Source of the DNA: JAJTHC01 sp044358835
Lineage (GTDB): Bacteria > Cyanobacteriota > Vampirovibrionia > Vampirovibrionales > JAJTHC01
Length of the DNA stretch: 30,656 nt
Direction of reading: 5' to 3'
Assembly: GCA_044358835.1 (NCBI GenBank)
Contig: JBIKNF010000015.1
Span: 1-30,656, forward strand
Shown here: positions 5,969 to 14,117 of the stretch, piece after piece
Layout of the letters: every line of letters begins with the position of its first letter
Position numbering within the stretch: position 1 is the first letter of the stretch
The notes under the pieces: model-generated
The model's database searches: none
The model's input: only the letters and a program-made list of their open reading frames with translations
What the model was told of the DNA's origin: nothing
Program-made: the position numbers and the translations under genes

Positions 5969-7312
5969 ATGTCGACTCATACCCTCACCCCTCCCCGTAC
6001 CGAAACCGCTGGTCCGCGCGGGATCCCCCTCCTCCCAGACGTCCCTGACTCCATTGAAGCGTTGGCAAAGTACATTTTTTCTCACGCCCCTAAGCGTCAC
6101 CAAGAAGAACGCGTGCTGTTGGTGGAAGGGGGTTCGCAATATGGGGCGTTAAATCACTTCACCCAAACCCTCAATACCGCTTTTCGTTTGCGGGGGCATT
6201 CTACAGCACAACTCCATTTGCTCGAAACTCCACAAGTCCATCAAGCCCTTGAAGGCATTCTTAAAGACTTCAAACCCACCATGCTCTTTAGCTTTAATGC
6301 CATTCATGAAGCCCTTGAATTAAGCAACCGAAAAACCTTGGGGCAACACCTCAAAATCCCCAGCCTGTCCTGGTTTGCCGATCATCCCTTAATTCAACTC
6401 CCCCGCATTGTAGAGGTCGACTATCCTGAAAAAATCAATGCTCATTTTGCCATTGAAGGCTTTCGCAATAGCCAACATCGTGTGATCAAGCAACCGTTAA
6501 AGGCCTTTAATACGGTGATCCCTTCTGCGGGGTTCCCATCGTTTCAAACACAAAAACCCTTTAAAGAACGTCGCATTCCCCTCTTGGTTCCTTGTAGCTT
6601 CACGCCATTTCAAGAAAAATTAGAGGCCCTCAAGTTTCCTGAATTTCCCGCCTTTGAAGCCCTGTGCAAAGCCACCATTGACTACCTGATTGCCTCGCCC
6701 GAACATCCGGCAGACACGTTCTTGCTCGATGGCTTAGAGCGCCTTGGGGTCAATCCGCACGACGTTCACCCGTATCAATACCCTCGACTCATGGCGTGGA
6801 TCAATCATAGTGCGGAAATGTACTGGCGCGAAAACTTTCTTAGGCAAGCCAAAAACATCCCGCTAACGCTGTGTGGGAATGGGTGGGAAAAGGCGTCCTT
6901 TTTGTCTGAAAAATGGACGGTGCTCCCCCCTCCCAAATCAGGCACTTCTGTTGGGTTGTACGGAGATACTCAAGCCGTTTGGCACATTTTCCCGATGTAT
7001 CCTGAAAGTGGGCATGACCGCATTGACAACGCCACCGCCAACGGCGCTAACCTCATCACCGAACCCAAACAATGGCTTCAAAGCTATTACGGAAACGCGT
7101 TACAATATATCGCCCAAACCTTAGAAACCGTCGAAGAAACGTTGCTCGGGCATTTAAATGCCCCACTAGAAACGCGTGAAGCCCAAGCCAATTATGCGCA
7201 GCGCTTTACGCTCACGAACCGAACGTTGTTAAATAGCGTCCTAGACATTGAACATATTTTAGAATGCTATGCGTTACGCCAAACCCTGAAAGAATCGCCG
7301 AAACACGCGTAA
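5969..7312 (+). CDS. CgeB-like / GT-B-type glycosyltransferase-family protein
   Basis: A 447-residue soluble protein without signal peptide or membrane segment. The middle contains a SLSWFADHP segment (about 134-142). The C-terminal part has YPESGHDRIDNATANGANLI (about residues 344-363), with H349-D350-R351. This matches the pattern at the nucleotide-sugar end of CgeB/DUF3880-type proteins (H-x-R-x(3)-A-x-A-x-G-A), related to GT-B glycosyltransferases. The closest role would be sugar transfer to a surface structure or protein, but the substrate cannot be named. ATG at 5969 has AGGAAG at about 5955-5960. It stands alone between the micropeptide unit and the rplJ promoter. The family call is tentative. 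Confidence 0.45.
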   Translation: MSTHTLTPPRTETAGPRGIPLLPDVPDSIEALAKYIFSHAPKRHQEERVLLVEGGSQYGALNHFTQTLNTAFRLRGHSTAQLHLLETPQVHQALEGILKDFKPTMLFSFNAIHEALELSNRKTLGQHLKIPSLSWFADHPLIQLPRIVEVDYPEKINAHFAIEGFRNSQHRVIKQPLKAFNTVIPSAGFPSFQTQKPFKERRIPLLVPCSFTPFQEKLEALKFPEFPAFEALCKATIDYLIASPEHPADTFLLDGLERLGVNPHDVHPYQYPRLMAWINHSAEMYWRENFLRQAKNIPLTLCGNGWEKASFLSEKWTVLPPPKSGTSVGLYGDTQAVWHIFPMYPESGHDRIDNATANGANLITEPKQWLQSYYGNALQYIAQTLETVEETLLGHLNAPLETREAQANYAQRFTLTNRTLLNSVLDIEHILECYALRQTLKESPKHA

Positions 7313-7389
7313 ATGATTGATTTAACTGGGTCTAGAGGGGATGACTTGGAAGAAAAACTGTAACAAATCTGTCACACTAAAAAAAAGTG

Positions 7390-7416
7390 TTGCTTTCTGT
7401 ATGTTTGGCATATAAT
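7390..7416 (+). promoter_or_regulatory. Promoter of rplJL
   Basis: TTGCTT (7390-7395) and TATAAT (7411-7416) are separated by 15 bases; shifting the -35 to GTTGCT gives 16. It starts a leader of about 145 bases before rplJ, long enough to hold the L10-binding structure that autoregulates this operon in many bacteria. I could not define that fold by eye. The rest of 7313-7569 holds no gene. Confidence 0.6.
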
Positions 7417-7569
7417 TAAACTCTAATCAAGTGAATAATTGACTAGCCTCTTATGTTTGCTGGTTTTTTGCTTGTTGGACGTCTTCAAAGGGTCATGGCG
7501 TTTTCAGCGCTTAATTATGGGGATGTCTTTAATTTAGTAGTAGTTTAAGCGACATGAAGGGCAACTATT

Positions 7570-8103
7570 ATGCCGACGCTATCTCAGAAAAAGGGTTTTG
7601 TCAGTCAACTTAACGAAGATATTGTTTCAGCGAACATTATTTTGTTGGTTGATTACCGTGGGCTTTCTGTGGCCGAAATGACGAATCTTCGTCGTGCGTT
7701 AAGTGCGGCAAATGTTAAAGTCAAAGTGGCCAAAAATACGCTGGTCAAGCGTGCGGCCTTGGGTACTGAAATAGAACAACTTGCCCCTTACCTCAAAGGG
7801 CCCACGGGCTTGGTTTTGGGTTATGGGGATGAAGTATCCGCCGTTAAAGCCATTAAAGAATTCCTTAAAAAGAATAAAAAAGAAAACGAACTTCGGGGCG
7901 CCTTCTTAGAAGGAAATGTCCTGAATGCTTCAGGCGTGAACGAACTAGCAACGATGCCTTCAAAAGAAGAGCTTCGGGGCAAGTTGCTCATGTGTATTGC
8001 AAGTCCTCTTATGGGGCTGGCCAATGCCTTGAGCCACAACCAGAGTGGATTGGTTCGTTTGCTTGATCAACTTTCTACAATCAAGCAGGGTGAAGAAGCG
8101 TAA
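7570..8103 (+). CDS. rplJ: 50S ribosomal protein L10
   Basis: A 177-residue protein, the normal length for L10, which anchors the L7/L12 dimers to 23S rRNA and forms the base of the ribosomal stalk. The N-terminus shows the conserved run from VDYRGLSVAEMTNLRRAL through VKVKVAKNTLVKRA to the GPTGLVLGYGDEVSAVK segment. MPSKEELRGKLLMCIASPL near residue 130 is typical. The C-terminal helix LVRLLDQLSTIKQ is where L7/L12 dimers bind. AAGGG lies 8 bases before the ATG. rplL follows 98 bases later. The usual upstream partners rplK and rplA are not here; a CgeB-like gene is. Confidence 0.97.
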   Translation: MPTLSQKKGFVSQLNEDIVSANIILLVDYRGLSVAEMTNLRRALSAANVKVKVAKNTLVKRAALGTEIEQLAPYLKGPTGLVLGYGDEVSAVKAIKEFLKKNKKENELRGAFLEGNVLNASGVNELATMPSKEELRGKLLMCIASPLMGLANALSHNQSGLVRLLDQLSTIKQGEEA

Positions 8104-8201
8104 GTTTCTTTGTGCTGTGGGTTGTGATCCCCAAACTTAGGCAAGTGCCTATTTTAATTGTTAGATTCTATGTTATATAAGTCGAAAGAGGTTCTTTCAT
8201 T

Positions 8202-8600
8202 ATGATGATGGCTGTTGAATTAGATTCCAAAACGTCTCAAGTTTTTGAGCAAATTAAAGAATTGAGCTTTTTACAAACCGCTCAGTTGGTGAAAGCGTTT
8301 GAAGATGAGTTCGGTATTTCTGCGGCGGCTCCTGCGGCTGTGGCTGTAGCAGCGGCTCCTGCAGCGGCAGCGGAAGCGGTTGAAGAGCAAACCGATTTCA
8401 CCTTGGTATTGGTTGATCCTGGTGCCACTAAAATCCAAGTGCTTAAAGAAGTGCGTGCCATTACCGGCTTGGGCTTAAAAGAAGCTAAGGATTTGGTAGA
8501 CAGTACGCCTAAAACCGTTAAAGAAGGCTTGAAAAAAGAAGAAGCGCAAGAGTTGCAAAAGAAACTCGAAGAGCTTGGCGCGAAAGTCGAGCTGAAGTAG
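8202..8600 (+). CDS. rplL: 50S ribosomal protein L7/L12
   Basis: A stalk protein of up to 132 residues that recruits translation GTPases. The N-terminal dimerisation helices (about 12-35, FEQIKELSFLQTAQLVKAFE) are followed by an Ala/Pro/Val flexible hinge (about 40-60). The globular C-terminal domain (about 65-132) contains KIQVLKEVRAITGLGLKEAK and ends KLEELGAKVELK. Three ATG codons in a row (8202, 8205, 8208) make the exact start ambiguous; AAAGAGG at 8184-8190 fits any of them. It is followed by a terminator-like hairpin and then a separate rpoB promoter. Confidence 0.97.
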   Translation: MMMAVELDSKTSQVFEQIKELSFLQTAQLVKAFEDEFGISAAAPAAVAVAAAPAAAAEAVEEQTDFTLVLVDPGATKIQVLKEVRAITGLGLKEAKDLVDSTPKTVKEGLKKEEAQELQKKLEELGAKVELK

Positions 8601-8608
8601 GTCTCTTG

Positions 8609-8652
8609 GGGCAGGCTTCCTTTATGGGGAGCCTGCCCTTCTCTGCATTTTA
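8609..8652 (+). terminator. Hairpin terminator after rplL
   Basis: GGGCAGGCT (8609-8617) pairs with AGCCTGCCC (8630-8638) over 9 bp, with two further possible G-C pairs, then TTCTCTGCATTTTATTT. The interrupted T-rich tail suggests partial termination or attenuation that lowers rpoB relative to rplL, as in other bacteria. Confidence 0.6.
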
Positions 8653-8729
8653 TTTGCATTTTTATAATGTAACGCCATTGCTGAGCGTTTCAGGAGCTTC
8701 GCTTTAAATGATTTCGAATCGCTTTTTGC

Positions 8730-8738
8730 TGATATAAT
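8730..8738 (+). promoter_or_regulatory. Extended -10 promoter for rpoB-rpoC1-rpoC2
   Basis: TG-a-TATAAT is a perfect extended -10. No strong -35 lies 17 bases upstream, which is common for extended -10 promoters. The transcript leader of about 125 bases would contain the C11 tract at 8796-8806. Confidence 0.55.
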
Positions 8739-8795
8739 ATAAAAAAGTATTGGGGTGGCCATCAGTCTCCTCAATTCGTGTATTTTTTAAAAGCT

Positions 8796-8806
8796 CCCCC
8801 CCCCCC
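8796..8806. repeat. Poly-C tract (C11) in the rpoB leader
   Basis: Eleven Cs directly precede an in-frame ATG (8807), which would add 22 residues to RpoB. That ATG has no ribosome-binding site, so the tract most likely lies in the untranslated leader. Confidence 0.8.
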
Positions 8807-8872
8807 ATGTATAAAGTAGAAGCGCGAGGTTTGATTGCCAAGACCTTGTGCCATAGCGAAAGAGGGTTTGAC

Positions 8873-11800
8873 ATGACGGCTACAAAGGTTCAGCGTTCAA
8901 CGCTTCCTGGAATTGGTGACCTCCCCCTGGATCATATGCCTGATCTTGCGGAGATTCAAAAAAAGTCATTTCAATGGTTTCTTGAAAAAGGCTTAAAAGA
9001 AGAATTGCTTTCTTTTTCTCCTGTAAAGGATTATACGGGTCGCTTAGAATTGTATTTCTTGCCAGAATATCAGTTCGACAAGCCTAAGTATTCGGTTGAA
9101 GACGCGCGTCACAACGAAGCGACTTATGCCAAGCAGTTGCGTATTAAAATGCGTCTCATTAACCGAGACACCGGTGAAATAAAAGAGCAAGAAGCCTACA
9201 TCGGGGAAGTGCCGATGATGACCGATCGCGGGACGTTTATTATTAACGGGGCAGAACGTGTGATTGTGTCTCAATTGGTGCGCTCTCCTGGTATTTACTT
9301 CAAAAAAGAAACGGCCCTAAACGGCAAGCGTACCTTTAATGCGACGCTGATCCCAAACCGTGGGGCGTGGTTAAAATTTGAAACCGATGTCAATGACGTG
9401 ATTTACGTTAAAATCGACAAAAACCGTAAAATCCCTGCCACCGTTTTGTTACGTGCCTTAGGCTTAAGCGAGCAAGACATGGAAGGGCGCTTGCGTCACT
9501 TTGAATTTCTGCGTCGCACCTTAGACAAAGACCACACCGAAACCATGGAAGAAGCCTTGATTGAAGTGTACAAAAAGCTTCGACCAGGGGATCCCCCCAG
9601 TGTCAGCGGTGGGCGCCAATTGCTTGAATCACGGTTCTTTGACGACAAGCGTTATGACTTGGGCAAAGTCGGTCGCTATAAAATGAACAAAAAACTCGGC
9701 TTAAGCGTCCCTGACAACGTGCGAACCTTGACCATCGGCGACATCATCACCGCAGTGGACTACCTCATTAGTCTTCACTACGATGAAGGCGCGGTGGATG
9801 ATATTGATCACTTGGGCAACCGTCGCATTCGTGCGGTGGGTGAACTGCTTCAAAACCAGTTTAGAGTGGGTCTTTCACGCCTAGAGCGCATTGTCAAAGA
9901 ACGTATGACGCTTCAAGATACTGAAACCCTCACTCCAAACAATCTATTGAACCCCAAGCCTCTTTTGGCCGCGATTCGTGAGTTCTTTGGCTCCTCGCAA
10001 TTGTCTCAGTTTATGGATCAAACCAACCCCTTGGCTGAGTTGACCCACAAGCGCAGACTTTCCGCGCTTGGGCCTGGAGGCTTAACCCGCGAACGAGCTG
10101 GTTTTGCGGTTCGAGACATTCACCCTTCTCATTACGGACGGATTTGCCCTGTGGAAACGCCTGAAGGCCCTAACGCGGGATTGATCGGTAGCCTCTGTAC
10201 CTTTGCGCGTGTCAACGATTATGGATTTCTTGAAACGCCGTATTTTGTGGTCAAAAATGGTATCGTCACCAGCGACATTGATTACTTGTCTGCCGATGAA
10301 GAAGATCGCTACCGCATCGCCCCTGGTGATTTACGTCGTGATGTGGAAACAGGTCAAATTATCGGTAATGCGGTGCCTGTTCGCTACCGTAACGATTTCA
10401 CGACCACAACAGCGGACACGGTTGATTATGTGGGCAGCTCCCCGATCCAAATTGTTTCGGTGGGTACATCACTTATTCCCTTTTTGGAACATGATGATGC
10501 CAACCGCGCCTTAATGGGCGCCAACATGCAACGTCAGGCGGTCCCCTTGGTGCATACGCAGCGTCCTGCAGTGGGCACCGGCCTTGAAAAGCGTGTTGCG
10601 TTAGATTCAGGCATGTGTATTAAAAGTACCGTGGCCGGCACGGTGGAAAAAGTGACTGGTGTGTTTGTGGATGTGCGTGATGTAGAAACGCAAAAGGTCA
10701 TTCGTCACAAACTAATGAAATACGTCCGTTCAAACCAAGACACCTGCTTAAATCAAACCCCGATTGTTCGCGAAGGCGATGTGCTTGAAATAGGTGATGT
10801 GATTGCTGATGGTGCTTCTACCAAAGATGGAGAGCTTGCCCTAGGTAAAAACGTCTTAGTGGCGTTTATGCCATGGGAAGGCTACAACTTTGAAGATGCC
10901 GTCCTTATTTCAGAGCGTTTGGTGCAAGATGATGTGTTTTCATCCATTCACATTGAAAAGTTTGAGATCGATGCCCGTGCCACCAAACTCGGGCCTGAAG
11001 AGATCACGCGCGAACTGCCGAATGTGGGTGAAGATGCCCTCAAAAATCTCGATGAGCAAGGCATTATTCGCGTTGGGGCCAGGGTGTATGCCGATGATAT
11101 TTTGGTGGGTAAAATCACCCCCAAAGGCGAAGCCGAACATCCGCCTGAAGAAAAGCTCTTGCGTGCTATTTTTGCGGAAAAAGCGCGTGATGTGAAAGAC
11201 AATTCCCTGCGTGTGCCTCACGGAGAAGGCGGGCGTGTGGTGGATGTCAAAGTCTTTGAACGTGAAAAGGGCGATGATCTTCCTCCTGGTGCCAATACGG
11301 TGGTTCGTGTGTACTTGGCTCAGCGTCGTAAAGTTAGCGTGGGCGACAAGATGGCGGGTCGTCACGGCAATAAAGGGATTGTCTCTCGCATCTTGCCGAT
11401 TGAAGACATGCCCTTCTTGCCGGATGGAACCCCTGTAGATGTGGTGTTAAACCCACTTGGGGTGCCGTCCCGTATGAACGTGGGGCAAACGTATGAAACC
11501 ATGTTGGGCTTGGCGGCTTTCCTAAACGGCAAGTTGTATGAAGTCCCTCCCTTTGACGAGATGTACGGCGAAGAAGCGTCTTTAAAAGCGGTGCGTCAAG
11601 AACTCCAAGAAGCGATTGAAGCGTCTGGAAAGTCGTGGATTTTCCCCACAGGCAAAGCCACCTTACTCGACGGCCGAACCGGCGAGCCCTTCCATAATCC
11701 TGTGGCCCTAGGCTACATGTTCCTGATGAAGTTGGTTCACTTGGTAGATGATAAAATCCACGCACGTTCCACTGGGCCTTACAGTCTTGTAACGCAACAG

Positions 11801-12178
11801 CCCTTGGGCGGTAAAGCTCAATTTGGGGGTCAGCGTTTTGGGGAAATGGAAGTGTGGGCGCTTGAAGCCTATGGAGCGGCCTATACCTTACAAGAAATGT
11901 TGACGATTAAGTCGGATGATGTCACAGGCCGTAGCCGTGCGTACGAAGCCATCGTCAAGGGCGAAAATCTCACGCGGCCTGGCATTCCTGAATCCTTTAA
12001 GGTGTTGGTGCGTGAACTTCAAAGCATCGGCCTAGATCTTTCCGTCGTCAAAAAAGATGAAAACGACAAAGAAATAGAAGTCGACCTCATGTCAGATGAA
12101 TCTGCGGCCAAAAAAGCCTTGAAACAGCGGGTCATCATCCCTAATGACACGGAGTTATTGAACTTTTTCGCTGAATAG
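8873..12178 (+). CDS. rpoB: DNA-directed RNA polymerase subunit beta
   Basis: I start at ATG 8873, preceded by AAAGAGG (8859-8865), giving 1101 residues, typical of cyanobacterial RpoB. The reading frame is open to 8750, but homologues begin near this ATG (LPDLxEIQ motif). The rifampicin-site segment starts at residue 374 (SSQLSQFMDQTNPLAELTH, then KRRLSALGPGGL). The positions equal to E. coli D516, H526 and S531 are wild type, and S522 is Ala. GRICPVETPEGPNAGLIGSL and the C-terminal GGKAQFGGQRFGEMEVWALE, which contacts beta-prime, are intact. The large E. coli-type insertions are absent. A hairpin and rpoC1 follow. Confidence 0.97.
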   Translation: MTATKVQRSTLPGIGDLPLDHMPDLAEIQKKSFQWFLEKGLKEELLSFSPVKDYTGRLELYFLPEYQFDKPKYSVEDARHNEATYAKQLRIKMRLINRDTGEIKEQEAYIGEVPMMTDRGTFIINGAERVIVSQLVRSPGIYFKKETALNGKRTFNATLIPNRGAWLKFETDVNDVIYVKIDKNRKIPATVLLRALGLSEQDMEGRLRHFEFLRRTLDKDHTETMEEALIEVYKKLRPGDPPSVSGGRQLLESRFFDDKRYDLGKVGRYKMNKKLGLSVPDNVRTLTIGDIITAVDYLISLHYDEGAVDDIDHLGNRRIRAVGELLQNQFRVGLSRLERIVKERMTLQDTETLTPNNLLNPKPLLAAIREFFGSSQLSQFMDQTNPLAELTHKRRLSALGPGGLTRERAGFAVRDIHPSHYGRICPVETPEGPNAGLIGSLCTFARVNDYGFLETPYFVVKNGIVTSDIDYLSADEEDRYRIAPGDLRRDVETGQIIGNAVPVRYRNDFTTTTADTVDYVGSSPIQIVSVGTSLIPFLEHDDANRALMGANMQRQAVPLVHTQRPAVGTGLEKRVALDSGMCIKSTVAGTVEKVTGVFVDVRDVETQKVIRHKLMKYVRSNQDTCLNQTPIVREGDVLEIGDVIADGASTKDGELALGKNVLVAFMPWEGYNFEDAVLISERLVQDDVFSSIHIEKFEIDARATKLGPEEITRELPNVGEDALKNLDEQGIIRVGARVYADDILVGKITPKGEAEHPPEEKLLRAIFAEKARDVKDNSLRVPHGEGGRVVDVKVFEREKGDDLPPGANTVVRVYLAQRRKVSVGDKMAGRHGNKGIVSRILPIEDMPFLPDGTPVDVVLNPLGVPSRMNVGQTYETMLGLAAFLNGKLYEVPPFDEMYGEEASLKAVRQELQEAIEASGKSWIFPTGKATLLDGRTGEPFHNPVALGYMFLMKLVHLVDDKIHARSTGPYSLVTQQPLGGKAQFGGQRFGEMEVWALEAYGAAYTLQEMLTIKSDDVTGRSRAYEAIVKGENLTRPGIPESFKVLVRELQSIGLDLSVVKKDENDKEIEVDLMSDESAAKKALKQRVIIPNDTELLNFFAE

Positions 12179-12186
12179 TCTGTCCA

Positions 12187-12210
12187 TCCCCTTAAGGTCA
12201 CTTAAGGGGA
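12187..12210 (+). other. Hairpin in the rpoB-rpoC1 junction
   Basis: TCCCCTTAAG (12187-12196) pairs perfectly with CTTAAGGGGA (12201-12210) around a GTCA loop, 8 bases after the rpoB stop. No T-run follows directly, so it is more likely an RNA-processing or stabilising element, or a weak attenuator, than a full terminator. Confidence 0.6.
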
Positions 12211-12308
12211 GCCTTATTCTTGAATTTTGCTTAAATATATCGTCTTAATGGTTGGTGGAAAATGCGTTTTAAGGCCATTTCACCACAAACAATCGGAGGA
12301 ACGCCCCC

Positions 12309-14033
12309 TTGGTTAGCACAAATATCGATCACTTTGATTATATTCGCATCGGCATCGCATCGCCGACCCGTATTTTAGACTTGTCTCATGGGGAAGTCTT
12401 AAAGCCTGAAACCATCAACTACCGCACCTTAAAGCCTGAAATGGGTGGCCTGTTCTGCGAACGCATTTTTGGGCCAACCAAAGACTGGGAATGCTACTGT
12501 GGTAAGTACAAACGGGTAAGGCATCGTGGCATTATTTGTGAACGTTGTGGCGTGGAAGTGACGGAAGCCCGTGTGCGTCGTGTACGGATGGGTCACGTGC
12601 AATTGGCCGCGCCTGTGAGCCATATTTGGTTCTTAAAAGGCATTCCCAGCTACATGGGGCTGTTACTTGATACCCCCTTAAAAGATTTAGAACAAATCAT
12701 CTACTTTAACGCTTACGTGGTGCTAGATCCTGGAAACACAGCGCTTACTTACGGTCAATTATTAAGCGAAGAAGAGTATGACCGTTTATTGGATGAAAAT
12801 GAAGAAGCGCAATTTGAAGTCGGCATCGGAGCAGAAGCCATTAAAACCATGTTGCAAAACATTGACTTGGTTGAATTGGTGAACGACTTACGTGGGCAGG
12901 TGGATACCCTAGGCGCCAGTGCGAGTCAAAAGAAAACCAAGCTGATGAAACGCTTGCGGTTGGCTGAATTGTTGATGGGTAGTAAAACGGATCCAAGCTG
13001 GATGGTGATGGATGTTTTGCCTGTTACGCCCCCTGATTTGCGCCCCATGGTACAACTAGACGGTGGTCGCTTTGCCACTTCAGACTTGAATGATTTGTAC
13101 CGTCGCGTCATTAACCGTAACAACCGTTTGGCTCGCTTGATTGAAATGGGCGCGCCTGAAATCATCATTCGCAACGAAAAGCGCATGCTTCAAGAATCCG
13201 TTGATGCCTTGATTGACAACGGCCGACGCGGTAGAACGGTGGTGGGGCCTAATAACCGTCCCCTAAAATCGTTGTCAAACATCATTGAAGGTAAGCAAGG
13301 TCGTTTCCGTCAAAACCTACTTGGTAAGCGTGTTGACTACTCTGGCCGTTCGGTGATTGTGGTCGGGCCGAAGTTGAACTTGCATCAGTGTGGTTTGCCC
13401 AAAGAAATGGCCATTGAGCTGTTTAAGCCCTTTGTGATCAATAAATTGATTGAACGTGGGGAATGTCAAAACATTAAATCCGCCAAGAAAAAAATTGAGC
13501 GTGGCGAGACCATTGTGTGGGATGTTTTGGAAGAGTTGATTAAGGGGCATCCTGTGCTCTTAAACCGTGCCCCTACCCTGCACCGCTTAGGGATTCAAGC
13601 CTTTGAACCCGTGTTGGTGGATGGTCGAGCGATTCAGTTGCATCCGTTAGTGTGTATGGCGTTTAACGCCGACTTTGACGGAGACCAAATGGCCGTTCAC
13701 ATTCCCTTATCGCTTGAAGCGCAATCTGAAGCACGGATGTTGATGTTGGCCACCAATAACGTCCTTCTCCCTGCCACGGGAAAACCCGCCATTACGCCAA
13801 CGCAAGACATGGTATTGGGGCTTTACTACTTGACCTTAGACAACCCCAACCACAATAAGGGTGAAGGCATGCGGTTCTTTAGTTTTGATGATGCCTTAGC
13901 GGCCTTTGAAGCAGGCGTTCTTCACATTCATGCTCGAATCGCCGTCAGGGATTTGGGTGGCGATATGATTGACACCACAGTTGGGCGCATTATCTTCAAT
14001 AAAACCGTGCGTCAAGCCCTTGCTCAAGTCTAA
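12309..14033 (+). CDS. rpoC1: RNA polymerase subunit gamma (N-terminal part of beta-prime)
   Basis: A 574-residue protein equal to the N-terminal part of beta-prime. It starts at an unusual TTG at 12309, supported by GGAGGA at 12295-12300 (8-base spacer). The zinc ribbon CYC...CERC lies around residues 58-80. The bridge to the active site is intact, with NADFDGD at 453-459 holding the three aspartates that bind catalytic Mg2+. The conserved KQGRFRQNLLGKRVDYSGRS segment is also present. It ends shortly after, where cyanobacterial and plastid RpoC1 proteins end, and RpoC2 continues from a new start 84 bases on. It is not a frameshift: the stop and new RBS are clean and a hairpin separates them. 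Confidence 0.97.
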   Translation: MVSTNIDHFDYIRIGIASPTRILDLSHGEVLKPETINYRTLKPEMGGLFCERIFGPTKDWECYCGKYKRVRHRGIICERCGVEVTEARVRRVRMGHVQLAAPVSHIWFLKGIPSYMGLLLDTPLKDLEQIIYFNAYVVLDPGNTALTYGQLLSEEEYDRLLDENEEAQFEVGIGAEAIKTMLQNIDLVELVNDLRGQVDTLGASASQKKTKLMKRLRLAELLMGSKTDPSWMVMDVLPVTPPDLRPMVQLDGGRFATSDLNDLYRRVINRNNRLARLIEMGAPEIIIRNEKRMLQESVDALIDNGRRGRTVVGPNNRPLKSLSNIIEGKQGRFRQNLLGKRVDYSGRSVIVVGPKLNLHQCGLPKEMAIELFKPFVINKLIERGECQNIKSAKKKIERGETIVWDVLEELIKGHPVLLNRAPTLHRLGIQAFEPVLVDGRAIQLHPLVCMAFNADFDGDQMAVHIPLSLEAQSEARMLMLATNNVLLPATGKPAITPTQDMVLGLYYLTLDNPNHNKGEGMRFFSFDDALAAFEAGVLHIHARIAVRDLGGDMIDTTVGRIIFNKTVRQALAQV

Positions 14034-14042
14034 TTTTTCATG

Positions 14043-14069
14043 CTTAAGCCTCCCTTAAAGAGGCTTAAG
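14043..14069 (+). other. Hairpin in the rpoC1-rpoC2 junction
   Basis: CTTAAGCCTC (14043-14052) pairs perfectly with GAGGCTTAAG (14060-14069), with a 7-base loop, followed by a weak pyrimidine tail. It is the second CTTAAG-containing junction hairpin in the operon and a candidate for processing or fine control of subunit ratio. Confidence 0.6.
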
Positions 14070-14117
14070 TGTTCCCTTCTTAATACCATTTTAATTCAAT
14101 GAAAGAGGTTTTGCGAT

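Noticed and set aside
5824..6048. 74-codon frame overlapping the start of the CgeB-like gene
   Set aside because: No ribosome-binding site, unlikely composition, and it overlaps the promoter and the better-supported gene at 5969.
8750..8872. 41-residue N-terminal extension of RpoB from a TTG
   Set aside because: It starts next to the -10 region, runs through a poly-C tract, and a proper ribosome-binding site precedes the ATG at 8873.
10890..11765. Several 75-140 codon frames on both strands inside rpoB
   Set aside because: Shadows of the highly conserved rpoB coding sequence.
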